Below are positions 51,382-58,918 of a stretch of 64,000 nucleotides of DNA, piece after piece. The stretch's first letter is position 1. Every line of letters begins with the position of its first letter. Both the position numbers and the translations under genes were made by a program. The notes below the pieces were generated by a model. The model saw nothing but the letters and a program-made list of their open reading frames with translations. It searched no databases and was not told the origin of the DNA. Source of the stretch: Pseudomonas uvaldensis. GTDB taxonomy: Bacteria; Pseudomonadota; Gammaproteobacteria; Pseudomonadales; Pseudomonadaceae. The stretch spans positions 248,001 to 312,000 of the forward strand of contig NZ_JAIWKS010000004.1 of assembly GCF_021271205.1 (NCBI RefSeq), read 5' to 3'.

Positions 51382-51397
51382 TGTCATTCCTGACAGT
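51382..51397. promoter_or_regulatory. Shared 16-bp dyad, copy e (lectin gene)
   Basis: CTGTCATTCCTGACAG, 104 bases before the lectin ATG at 51502. The core arms CTGTCA..TGACAG are fully symmetric here. Confidence 0.68.
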
Positions 51398-51501
51398 AGA
51401 CGGCTCTGTAAGCGCTGTGCACCCTACCCATCAACTTGCGGGTTTCCGGGGCCTTGACGTCAATACAACGCCGCCGCCCCTAATAGTTGGGAGAAATTAC
51501 C

Positions 51502-52032
51502 ATGCAAAATGAACCGACACTTGATAATCCCCAAGCCTCTGGCCAGACAACTGATGGCGCCCCCCGCGTGATCGTGAGCGTTCCAAACGCCGTCTATAAG
51601 ATACATAGCGGCCTGAGTAACTCCATGATTGTCGATATGTCCCTGACTGAAAGCAGCGCCTACACCCACAATGTCAAGCTGTACAGCAACAACAGCGCCG
51701 CCGAATCCACCTGGAAATTCTATTCCATACAAATAACACGCGACTTGTCCGTTTACTTGATCACAAACGGACATAACAACCTGTCCCTGGGAATGTCTAC
51801 TTATTACGATGATGATGGAAATGCAATTGCCTCGACCAACAACTGGCGAAGTAGTCAACTCTGGCTTCTGCATGACGCGGGAAATGGTTATGTTTATTTA
51901 GAGAATCAATGGAACTACGGCATGCTGGATGTAAGAGGCGGCGGCACATCGAACAACACCAATATCATCGTTTATCCTTATGGGGGGTCAGCCAACCAGA
52001 AATTCAAACTGGCGTATGTAAAAGATCTTTGA
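51502..52032 (+). CDS. Ricin-type beta-trefoil (lectin-like) protein
   Basis: A 176-aa protein. After a ~25-residue polar N-terminus, three trefoil-like units are seen, the clearest being NYGMLDVRGGGTSNNTNIIV with YPYGGSANQKFKL, the Q-x-F/W ending of ricin-B repeats; WKFYSI and WLLHDA mark the other two. No signal peptide. Such domains bind galactose-type or other glycans. The ATG at 51502 follows GGGAGA; an earlier in-frame TTG at 51487 is less likely. It is AT-richer than the chromosome. It is divergent from the Ig-like genes and carries its own copy of the shared dyad, so it probably belongs to the same programme. Confidence 0.83.
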   Translation: MQNEPTLDNPQASGQTTDGAPRVIVSVPNAVYKIHSGLSNSMIVDMSLTESSAYTHNVKLYSNNSAAESTWKFYSIQITRDLSVYLITNGHNNLSLGMSTYYDDDGNAIASTNNWRSSQLWLLHDAGNGYVYLENQWNYGMLDVRGGGTSNNTNIIVYPYGGSANQKFKLAYVKDL

Positions 52033-52158
52033 CCGGTACCACACTTATGACAGCTGACATTACGGTACTCGATACGGGAGTTTACAGGTGCAAGCGCTTG
52101 CTGGCGATAACAAAATCAAATACATCGCCGGCAAGCTATGCGTAACGCTGCCTACTGC

Positions 52159-52572
52159 TCATTCGGTAGCATCGACTTCGCTGGGGGGCGTTGTGGCAGC
52201 AGATGGATGGGACACTGTCTTCATTCCCGTCATATTTATTTCAGGTCTCGGCCATTGCTGGTCATACACCCAGTTGAAATGTATATCTGCAGTTTTGCCA
52301 TTTCCCTCGACAACAACGTCAGCCTCAAGCGTATGCCACTTACCATCTTGAACACCATTTTTCGTAAGCTCTTTCCAACCCGTATTTCCTTTGGATACGA
52401 GGCCCAACTTTATATTACCCTTCGAGCGCTTATTATCGTATGCTGTATAACTGATTGTAGACACCATAAACTTGCCATTATCCAACCAAAAATACTCTAG
52501 CTTTAACTCTGCCTCCACCCCGTCTTTTTTTGCCGTAACTGTAATCTGGGTACCCCTTTCATTACTGTCCAT
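52159..52572 (-). CDS. Small protein related to the N-terminus of Ig-like protein B
   Basis: A 137-aa soluble protein, not assignable to a family I know. It shares an ordered set of motifs with residues ~35-165 of the 1062-aa protein: SKGNIKLGLVSKGNTGW, QDGKWH, IHFNWVYD and INMTG. The ATG at 52572 has GAGG five bases upstream; a GTG two codons earlier would overlap the ribosome site. It is AT-rich relative to the chromosome. A 16-bp dyad lies 86 bases before the start. It faces the lectin gene tail to tail, with a 126-base spacer. Confidence 0.78.
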   Translation of the reverse strand: MDSNERGTQITVTAKKDGVEAELKLEYFWLDNGKFMVSTISYTAYDNKRSKGNIKLGLVSKGNTGWKELTKNGVQDGKWHTLEADVVVEGNGKTADIHFNWVYDQQWPRPEINMTGMKTVSHPSAATTPPSEVDATE

Positions 52573-52657
52573 AATCACCTCGGTATCTCAAATAGAATCC
52601 GATTAGCAACACTGGTCGCAGGAATCCAGTAAATGACAGAAATTTCTTTCCGCACAC

Positions 52658-52673
52658 CTGTCGACTTTGACAG
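52658..52673. promoter_or_regulatory. Shared 16-bp dyad, copy c
   Basis: CTGTCGACTTTGACAG, 86 bases before the 137-aa protein gene. Flanked by CACAC upstream and TGCCGACAAATGGC downstream. Confidence 0.7.
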
Positions 52674-52798
52674 TGCCGACAAATGGCCGAAATGTAAGGC
52701 CATAACCAACTGACTACACCGCCTTGCGCAACGGACTACAGATCCGCCAGAATCCGCCGGCTTGTGCGCCTTGGCCTTGCCCCGTAACTTGATTTGCG

Positions 52799-52998
52799 CC
52801 GCTGATAATCAGCGGTCGGGTTTAGTCGCCCGGTGGTGTAGAACGATGTGCACAAGCGTCATCCAGTCGGGTAACCCTATCCCCGCACTTGATGGTGGCT
52901 GTTCGCAGGGCGCCCTCGGGCGCGCCGGGCTTCGTTTTTCCACCGGTCGACTAACCTGCGTCCAGCCGCCACCCCTCGTTTAGTCGCGAACCGGGTGG
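52799..52998 (+). promoter_or_regulatory. Structured leader upstream of the DUF6124 gene
   Basis: Begins with the palindrome CCGCTGATAATCAGCGG (52799-52815). GGTTTAGTCGCCCGGTGG (52819-52836) can pair with CCACCGGTCGACTAACC (52940-52956), bracketing ~100 bases, and a third, direct copy CGTTTAGTCGCGAACCGGGT (52977-52996) follows just before the gene. It looks like a folded RNA leader with alternative pairing, or a repeat-built control region. Confidence 0.5.
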
Positions 52999-53020
52999 CA
53001 GCCTCAATCATGGAAAAACG

Positions 53021-53377
53021 ATGATGATCAAACCCACACCCAATCCCCCAAAAACCAACCCGCTCTCCAAACCCCTCGACGCCAGAAAACTCGACAAAGC
53101 CGCCAAAAAAGCCCTGGACCACTACCTCAAGCCCGACACGCCAGCCAAGCCCGAAAGGCACCTGGATTACTTCATCGTCGCGCCCGATGCCGACCCCGAA
53201 GGGTTGCTGGTGCACAGCTACGAAACCTTCTGCTCGGTGAGCACATTGCTGCTGGATTTGTCGGAAGATCTGGAAGGCGCCCCGCGCAATATGGCGCTGG
53301 CGATTCACCAGATGGGTGAGATGGGGGTGTTGTTGCTGGAGCGGTTGCTGGATAGCGAAGGGAAGGTTCAGCGCTAA
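53021..53377 (+). CDS. DUF6124 family protein
   Basis: A 118-aa soluble protein with a proline/lysine-rich N-terminus (PTPNPPKTNPLSKPLDARKL) and a helical core (YETFCSVSTLLLDLSEDLEG, MALAIHQMGEMGVLLLERLL), which I recognise as the DUF6124 family common in Pseudomonas. No function is known. It marks the edge of the toxin island, and a repeat-rich leader precedes it. Either of the two adjacent ATGs could be the start. Confidence 0.75.
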   Translation: MMIKPTPNPPKTNPLSKPLDARKLDKAAKKALDHYLKPDTPAKPERHLDYFIVAPDADPEGLLVHSYETFCSVSTLLLDLSEDLEGAPRNMALAIHQMGEMGVLLLERLLDSEGKVQR

Positions 53378-53422
53378 AGACGAGTCGACGGCCATCGCTC
53401 AGATACAAAGGCTGTAAAGCCT

Positions 53423-53514
53423 TTGTGGGAGCGGGCTTGCTCGCGAAAGCGGTGGGTCAGTTGGCCCCCATGTTGGATAAGAGGCTCCTTCGCGAGCAAG
53501 CCCGCTCCCACAGA
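53423..53514. repeat. REP inverted pair, GCGGGCTTGC type
   Basis: TTGTGGGAGCGGGCTTGCTC with GCGAAAG, a ~40-base spacer, then CTTCGCGAGCAAGCCCGCTC with CCACAG. A small hairpin AAAGGC-TGTAAA-GCCTTT (53408-53425) precedes it and may terminate the DUF6124 gene. Confidence 0.9.
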
Positions 53515-53561
53515 GTAATGTTCCATAGGACTGTGGCCGATCTGATCAGGAACCGGCGCGT

Positions 53562-53921
53562 TCAGGCGGATTCCGGCAACGAATGAAAACTGAAATATTG
53601 CCGCAGTGCGCTCACCAGTTGCGCGTATTCCGGCGGCGCCGCTTCCAGGCTGAAGCCAGCGTCGAAGTGCTGTGGCGTCACGTCTTCGTGGCACCACAGA
53701 CAGGTGGCCTTCAGCTCGATGTCCATTTGCGGGCCTTCATCGCCGGGGATTCTCAAATGCAGATCAAAGTCTGCGCCGACCATCAACGGCAACGTGCTGA
53801 TCAACATCAGGCCATCGGCCGATACGTTGCCCAGATAACCGATAAGCCTGTCGTTGACACCGTTGAACACTTTCAAGAAGCACGGCAGGTCCTGCCGCTC
53901 GATCCGACGCTTTTTGTACAT
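53562..53921 (-). CDS. PilZ domain protein
   Basis: A 119-aa single-domain protein. The c-di-GMP-binding signatures are RRIER at residues ~5-9 (R-x-x-x-R) and NVSADGL (D/N-x-S-x-x-G type). It probably binds cyclic di-GMP and acts by protein contact in the cytoplasm. The ATG at 53921 (MYKKRRIERQDLP) starts the domain; the frame extends to 54026 but that part is unlike PilZ proteins. As I recall, in P. aeruginosa the orthologue directly follows the DUF58 gene; here ~20 kb of toxin island separates them. Confidence 0.83.
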   Translation of the reverse strand: MYKKRRIERQDLPCFLKVFNGVNDRLIGYLGNVSADGLMLISTLPLMVGADFDLHLRIPGDEGPQMDIELKATCLWCHEDVTPQHFDAGFSLEAAPPEYAQLVSALRQYFSFHSLPESA

Positions 53922-54213
53922 GTCCTGTATCGCTTTTTCCGGGCTCCCAACAGGGAGCCCACACAGTATTTCGGAACGAGCCCAAGCCAGCCCGCTCTCC
54001 CCGATCCCGGTGCCAGACGCTTCCAAGCTTCTTGGCCCTACTTCTGCCGGTCACAGGTGACGCCTCGTCATTAGAGACTCAGCCCTAACCACGACTTGTA
54101 CAAATATAGCTGACGATTCAGGTATGGCTAGCGGGTAAAAGATCTTTCACCTGAAGAAAAAACACGCTGACGGATGGTCGATGGCTCCCCGTGACCACCC
54201 TTTTGACGAACGG

Positions 54214-54588
54214 TCAGAAAGCCGTCGGACGGGCTGCCGAAGCGCTGCGAGTCGGGTAATGGCCCAGGCTCTGCAGGGTTTCCAGGCGGGCGCGGGCGCG
54301 GAAGGCGTATTCACTGGTGGGGTATTGCGTAAGGATGAACTGGTAGGTTTGCGCGGCATCGATGAACAACTTCTGGCGTTCCAGGCACTGCCCGCGCAGC
54401 ATCGATACTTCCGGCTGCATGTAGCGGCGGGCGCGGCTGGCGCGGTCGACTTGGGACAGTTCGAGCATCACCTGCTCGCAATTGCCACGGTCATAAGCCT
54501 TGTAGGCCAGGTTCATGTGATGGTTCATCGACCAACGGGTGCAGCCCGTGATGCTCAGGGCCAGGGCAATAAAAAGCACGAATCGCAT
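54214..54588 (-). CDS. Small TPR-like lipoprotein
   Basis: A 124-aa protein with a lipoprotein signal peptide (MRFVLFIALALSITGC, lipobox ITGC with C16). The mature part has TPR-like helices (NLAYKAYDRGNCEQVMLELS, FIDAAQTYQFILTQYPTSEY). The residues after Cys are T-R, so outer-membrane sorting is likely. AGGAGA lies eight bases before the ATG. It is divergent from pyk. Role unknown; TPR lipoproteins often scaffold envelope complexes. Confidence 0.82.
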   Translation of the reverse strand: MRFVLFIALALSITGCTRWSMNHHMNLAYKAYDRGNCEQVMLELSQVDRASRARRYMQPEVSMLRGQCLERQKLFIDAAQTYQFILTQYPTSEYAFRARARLETLQSLGHYPTRSASAARPTAF

Positions 54589-54775
54589 GGGGAGGGTCTC
54601 CTGTCTTGAGTGCTGTATCGGCCTGGGTGGAGAAATCTGTAGGCGCACAAGTAAGCGTGAAAATCTTCGGGAATGTTCATTTCGAAAAAGAAACGAATAA
54701 GTAGTGCATATGAACAATGACTACACCCAAAGACCATAGTAGCCTTCGCTGGCGCTTGAACTTGAGGAGTCTTGC

Positions 54776-56227
54776 ATGTCCGTCCGTCGCACCAAAATCG
54801 TTGCTACCCTAGGCCCGGCCAGTCACTCGCCGGAAGTTCTCGAACAGCTGATTCTGGCTGGCCTGGACGTTGCCCGCCTGAACTTTTCCCATGGCACGCC
54901 CGAAGAACACAAGGCTCGCGCCAGGCTGGTACGCGACCTCGCGGCCAAGCACGGCCGTTTCGTGGCCCTGTTGGGCGATCTGCAAGGCCCGAAGATCCGT
55001 ATCGCCAAATTCGCCAACAAGCGCATCGAACTGAAGATTGGTGACAAGTTCACCTTCTCCACCAGCCATCCGCTGACCGAAGGCAACCAGCAGGTGGTGG
55101 GGATCGACTACCCGGACCTGGTCAAGGACTGCGGCGTGGGCGACGAGCTGTTGCTGGACGATGGCCGCGTGGTGATGCGTGTCGAAACCGCCAGCGCCAC
55201 TGAACTGAACTGTGTCGTGACCATTGGCGGCCCGCTGTCGGACCACAAGGGTATCAACCGTCGCGGTGGTGGCCTGACGGCACCGGCCCTGACCGACAAA
55301 GACAAGGCCGATATCAAGCTGGCTGCCGAGATGGAAGTCGACTACCTCGCGGTGTCCTTCCCCCGTGACGCCGCCGACATGGAATACGCCCGTCAATTGC
55401 GCGACGAAGCCGGCGGTACCGCCTGGCTGGTGGCCAAGATCGAACGCGCCGAAGCCGTGGCCGACGACGAAACCCTGGACGGCCTGATCAAGGCGTCCGA
55501 TGCCGTGATGGTGGCCCGTGGCGACCTGGGCGTGGAAATCGGCGATGCCGAGCTGGTGGGTATCCAGAAGAAGATCATCCTGCACGCACGCCGCCATAAC
55601 AAAGCGGTGATCGTCGCGACCCAGATGATGGAGTCGATGATCCAGAACCCCATGCCGACCCGCGCCGAAGTGTCCGACGTAGCCAACGCCGTACTCGACT
55701 ACACCGACGCGGTGATGCTCTCGGCCGAAAGCGCCGCCGGCCTCTACCCGCTCGAAGCGGTGCAGGCCATGGCACGCATTTGCATCGGCGCTGAAAAGCA
55801 CCCGACCAGCAAGACCTCCAGCCACCGCATTGGCAAAACCTTCGAGCGCTGCGACGAGAGCATCGCGCTGGCGACGATGTACACCGCCAACCACTTCCCC
55901 GGTGTGAAGGCGATCATCGCCCTGACCGAAAGTGGCTACACGCCGCTGATCATGTCGCGCATCCGTTCCTCGGTACCGATCTACGCGTTCTCCCCCCACC
56001 GTGAAACCCAAGCCCGTGCGGCGCTGTTCCGCGGCGTCTACACCGTGCCATTCGACCCGGCCGCCCTGCAACCGGGCGAAGTCAGCCAGGCGGCGGTGGA
56101 TGAACTGGTCAAGCGCGGCGTGGTGCAGACCGGCGACTGGGTCATCCTGACCAAGGGCGACAGCTACCACACCATTGGCGGCACCAACGGGATGAAGATC
56201 CTGCACGTGGGCGACCCGATGGTCTGA
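54776..56227 (+). CDS. pyk: Pyruvate kinase
   Basis: A 483-aa glycolytic enzyme converting phosphoenolpyruvate and ADP to pyruvate and ATP. The N-terminus is VRRTKIVATLGPASHSPEVL; the substrate/metal site KIERAEAV and MVARGDLGVEIGDAE follow, with TQMMESMIQNPMPTRAEVSD and SAESAAGLYPLEAV. The length matches Pseudomonas PykA. GAGGAG precedes the ATG. A strong terminator follows. Confidence 0.95.
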   Translation: MSVRRTKIVATLGPASHSPEVLEQLILAGLDVARLNFSHGTPEEHKARARLVRDLAAKHGRFVALLGDLQGPKIRIAKFANKRIELKIGDKFTFSTSHPLTEGNQQVVGIDYPDLVKDCGVGDELLLDDGRVVMRVETASATELNCVVTIGGPLSDHKGINRRGGGLTAPALTDKDKADIKLAAEMEVDYLAVSFPRDAADMEYARQLRDEAGGTAWLVAKIERAEAVADDETLDGLIKASDAVMVARGDLGVEIGDAELVGIQKKIILHARRHNKAVIVATQMMESMIQNPMPTRAEVSDVANAVLDYTDAVMLSAESAAGLYPLEAVQAMARICIGAEKHPTSKTSSHRIGKTFERCDESIALATMYTANHFPGVKAIIALTESGYTPLIMSRIRSSVPIYAFSPHRETQARAALFRGVYTVPFDPAALQPGEVSQAAVDELVKRGVVQTGDWVILTKGDSYHTIGGTNGMKILHVGDPMV

Positions 56228-56247
56228 GTGACCGGTTGTTGAAATAC

Positions 56248-56282
56248 AAAAAGCCCTGCCATGTGGATGGTGGGGCTTTTTT
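56248..56282 (+). terminator. pyk terminator
   Basis: AAAAAGCCCTGCCAT, a GTGG loop and ATGGTGGGGCTTTTTT form a stem with a T-run directly after the stop codon. Confidence 0.9.
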
Positions 56283-56310
56283 GTTTCTGCTGCTTCACGG
56301 TGGGTGCCTG

Positions 56311-56421
56311 TTCGGGCCTCTTCGCGGGCAAGCCCGCTCCCACAGCGGGTTGAGGTGTTCGTTAAGCTTGGGTTCGACACAAAATTTTGTGGGAGCGGGC
56401 TTGCCCGCGAAGAGGCCCGAA
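56311..56421. repeat. REP inverted pair, GCGGGCTTGCCCGC type
   Basis: TTCGGGCCTCTTCGCGGGCA with AGCCCGCTCCCACA, a ~40-base spacer, then the full reverse complement ending GAAGAGGCCCGAA. This pair has the longest arms (about 34 bp) in the window. Confidence 0.92.
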
Positions 56422-56437
56422 CGGCCACCACACAAAC

Positions 56438-57373
56438 TCAACCCCGGCTAAGAAACACATCCGCCAACAGTTGGTTACGCGGCAACCCCGCCAGATACAA
56501 ACGCTTGGCAAAAGCCTCGACCCGCTCGGGATGGCCGCAGGCCAGGGCCAGGGTCTGCCGGGACGCCAGTCGCAGTTTCGCCAGCGCCGACGGCGCTTGA
56601 GCCGAGGTCAGTAACTCGACGGTGAGGTTCCGGTGCTTGGCCGCCAGCGCCGCCAAGGGCTTGTCCAGGTAATGCCCGGCCGCGTCATGAGCCACATGAA
56701 CGAGATGAATCACCCCTTGATGCTGCTGACGCAGCGCTTCGCGCAGGATGCCGAACAACGGTCCCAGCCCGGTACCAGCGGCCAGCAGCCAGAGCGGTCG
56801 GTCGCGCCAGTCGGGGTCGTAATGCAAGGCGCCGCCACGCAGCTCGCCCAGCCGAATGGGGTCGCCCGCTCCCAGGGACCGCGCGGCATCGACGAACTGA
56901 CCGGCCTGGCGACAATCCAGGTGAAACTCCAGGAACCGGTCCTCCTCGGGCAAGCTCGCCAGGGAATACGGCCGAGCGATCTCGCCCAGCCACAGCACCA
57001 TGTGCTGGCCGGCCCGGTAACGCAGTGCCCGTTCCGGGGTGATGCGCAAACGCAATATGTTGGGCCCCAGCCAGTCCGCCGCCGCCACTCGGGCCGCCTG
57101 GCCGTCGCGCTGCGGGTCGAACGTGTGGATCCGTACATCCTCGACCACCTGGCATTGGCAAGCCAGACGCCAGCCCTGGTCACGCTGCGTCGGGCTCAGG
57201 GCATCGGGCCGGCTGTCGCGCACATCGCCGGCCACGCATTGCACCAGGCACGCATGGCAACTGCCGGCACGGCAACTGTAGGGCACCGCTACGCCGGACT
57301 GATTCAACGCGTCCAGCAGGTTGCTGCCCACCGCCACCGTAAAATGCCGGTCGGCGACTGTCACTTCAGGCAT
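56438..57373 (-). CDS. Ferredoxin-domain NAD(P)H/flavin reductase
   Basis: A 311-aa electron-transfer protein. An N-terminal plant-type 2Fe-2S ferredoxin domain has PYSCRAGSCHACLVQC near residues 33-48 and a final CQC near 73. An FAD-binding domain (ARPYSLAS motif near 135) and an NAD-binding domain (LLAAGTGLGPLFGILREAL near 205) follow. It resembles CDP-6-deoxy-delta-3,4-glucoseen reductase-like or phenol-hydroxylase reductases; the partner oxygenase is not in the window. GGGAG lies eight bases before the ATG, which overlaps the end of the upstream GGDEF gene by 8 bases. Confidence 0.85.
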   Translation of the reverse strand: MPEVTVADRHFTVAVGSNLLDALNQSGVAVPYSCRAGSCHACLVQCVAGDVRDSRPDALSPTQRDQGWRLACQCQVVEDVRIHTFDPQRDGQAARVAAADWLGPNILRLRITPERALRYRAGQHMVLWLGEIARPYSLASLPEEDRFLEFHLDCRQAGQFVDAARSLGAGDPIRLGELRGGALHYDPDWRDRPLWLLAAGTGLGPLFGILREALRQQHQGVIHLVHVAHDAAGHYLDKPLAALAAKHRNLTVELLTSAQAPSALAKLRLASRQTLALACGHPERVEAFAKRLYLAGLPRNQLLADVFLSRG

Positions 57374-58484
57374 CGACATTCTCCCAGGCCGCCGCGCATC
57401 GGTTACGCCCGTCGCGCTTGGCACGGTACAAGGCCTGATCGGCACGCTGCAAGGCGCCGTCCAGGTCGTCGTCGATTTCCAGCAGGGTCATGCCCACCGA
57501 CAGGCTGAGCGATCCTAGTCGCAAGCCGGCCAGCTCGACCTCGCTGAACGCCCGTCGCAGTCGTTCGCAACAGGCAGTCAGGCGCGCGGGATCGCAGTCA
57601 GGCAGCAGCATCACGAACTCTTCGCCGCCATAACGGGCCAGCACATCCCCTTCACGCAGGCAGGCCGTGGCGACGCCGGCAAACGCCTGGAGCACCTGAT
57701 CGCCGGCGGCATGGCCGTGCAGATCGTTGATGCGCTTGAAATGATCGAGGTCGATCAAGGCCAGGCCATGGGCGACGCCGGGCTTGAGGGCATTGAGTTC
57801 CCGGGTCGCGAGGCGAAGGAAGTGCCGGCGGTTGAACAGCCCGGTCAGCTCATCGGTGGCCACCAGGTCTTCGAGCTGGCGCATCATGCCGCGCAGGGTG
57901 TCCTGGTGCGCCTGGAGGGCGAACCGTCGCTGACGCATGCGTTGGCGTGAGGTCTGGACATAACGGGCATAGAACACCAGCCACACCAACACAATAAACA
58001 GCACGCACACCTGCAAGCCGGCCAGCGTCGGGTCGGACAGCCGAAAGAAGTAGGCATCCCAGAGGGTTATACCGGTGAAGCTGATGAACACCAGCGCCGC
58101 ACACCGCACGAAAGCCCGCCGGGACAGGTGAAACAGCCCGAACAGCAGAATCAGCATATAGAACACCAGGAACACGCCTCGGGCCTGGTCCAGGTGCATC
58201 ATCATCCAGGTCTGCCAGCCCAGGCCGATCAGGACTTGTATTTCGGTGAGGCTGGGATCGGCGAAACGCAGGTTGCGATCCGTGATGAACAGCACGAAGA
58301 GCGCCCCCTGGCACAGCACCACCAACGCGCTGCCGACGATGACGTTACGCAACGAATCGAGGTAATGACCACTTAGATATGCCAGCCACAACAACACCAG
58401 TGCCAGCGCGTAGGTCGCAGCCGCCAGGGCGAAGCGTTTGAGCAGGAGACGTTGAATGGCGTTATGGGTCAATCGTTGACTCAC
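57366..58484 (-). CDS. Membrane diguanylate cyclase (GGDEF)
   Basis: A 372-aa protein. About six hydrophobic segments in the first ~185 residues form a membrane sensor of the 7TM-like kind; a short coiled coil follows, then a GGDEF domain (~205-370) with the intact active site RYGGEEF and the inhibitory-site R-x-x-D (REGD) five residues before it. It should make cyclic di-GMP from two GTP. The start is uncertain: the frame extends to 58760 across a REP pair, and the GTG at 58484 (SQRLTHNAIQRLL) is the best candidate though its Shine-Dalgarno is weak. It overlaps the reductase gene by 8 bases. Confidence 0.85.
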   Translation of the reverse strand: MSQRLTHNAIQRLLLKRFALAAATYALALVLLWLAYLSGHYLDSLRNVIVGSALVVLCQGALFVLFITDRNLRFADPSLTEIQVLIGLGWQTWMMMHLDQARGVFLVFYMLILLFGLFHLSRRAFVRCAALVFISFTGITLWDAYFFRLSDPTLAGLQVCVLFIVLVWLVFYARYVQTSRQRMRQRRFALQAHQDTLRGMMRQLEDLVATDELTGLFNRRHFLRLATRELNALKPGVAHGLALIDLDHFKRINDLHGHAAGDQVLQAFAGVATACLREGDVLARYGGEEFVMLLPDCDPARLTACCERLRRAFSEVELAGLRLGSLSLSVGMTLLEIDDDLDGALQRADQALYRAKRDGRNRCAAAWENVDA

Positions 58485-58918
58485 CGTTGGAAATGAAACT
58501 GAAAAATCAGTCCTACACTGCAGGCCAGACGCCACTTTAGTGGCGTGTTCGACAAATGACCATTCAATTCTGGAGCAGAAAAATGGCGTCAAAGCAATGG
58601 CCAACATTGCCGCAGAAGCAAAGCTCTGTGGGAGCAAGGCTTGCCCGCGATTCAGGCGCCTCGGTCCCAAGGATCGCATCCGCTTCATCGCGGGCAAGCC
58701 TTGCTCCGACAGTGGTTTGCTCCTGCCCAGCCTTGCTTCCACCCGGCTTTGCTCCGACAAAAGCTGATCCTTTCCAGCCCGCCTGCGATATACTGCCGCG
58801 CCTTTTCAGCGTCGCGCCAGCATGCCCGGCGTGTCTTAAAAGGTGTCGCTCGTCGACCGATGCACCCAAGCGAGCTGCACCTTATTGAAGGTTCCCGTTT
58901 TAGAGAGGAGCGCGACTC
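58485..58918. other. GGDEF-fumarase divergent intergenic region
   Basis: 434 bases holding a REP pair (58626-58713), further REP-like debris to about 58760, and a TATACT -10 hexamer at 58789-58794 that could serve the fumarase gene. No gene seen. Confidence 0.5.
58626..58713. repeat. REP inverted pair, GCAAGGCTTGCCCGC type
   Basis: CTGTGGGAGCAAGGCTTGCC with CGCGAT, a ~40-base spacer, then ATCGCGGGCAAGCCTTGCTC with CGACAG. It is a different subtype from the other pairs, and again both members match. Confidence 0.88.

Larger units (their letters stand above)
51152..51501. other. Divergent promoter region with two shared dyads
   Basis: 350 bases between the 1062-aa Ig-like gene (-) and the lectin gene (+). 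It contains dyad copies b (51242-51257) and e (51382-51397), one near each gene, and no coding sequence. Confidence 0.6.
52573..53020. other. Island edge and DUF6124 leader region
   Basis: 448 bases with two parts: an AT-rich half holding dyad copy c, and from about 52790 a GC-rich structured half before the DUF6124 gene. No gene seen. Confidence 0.5.
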
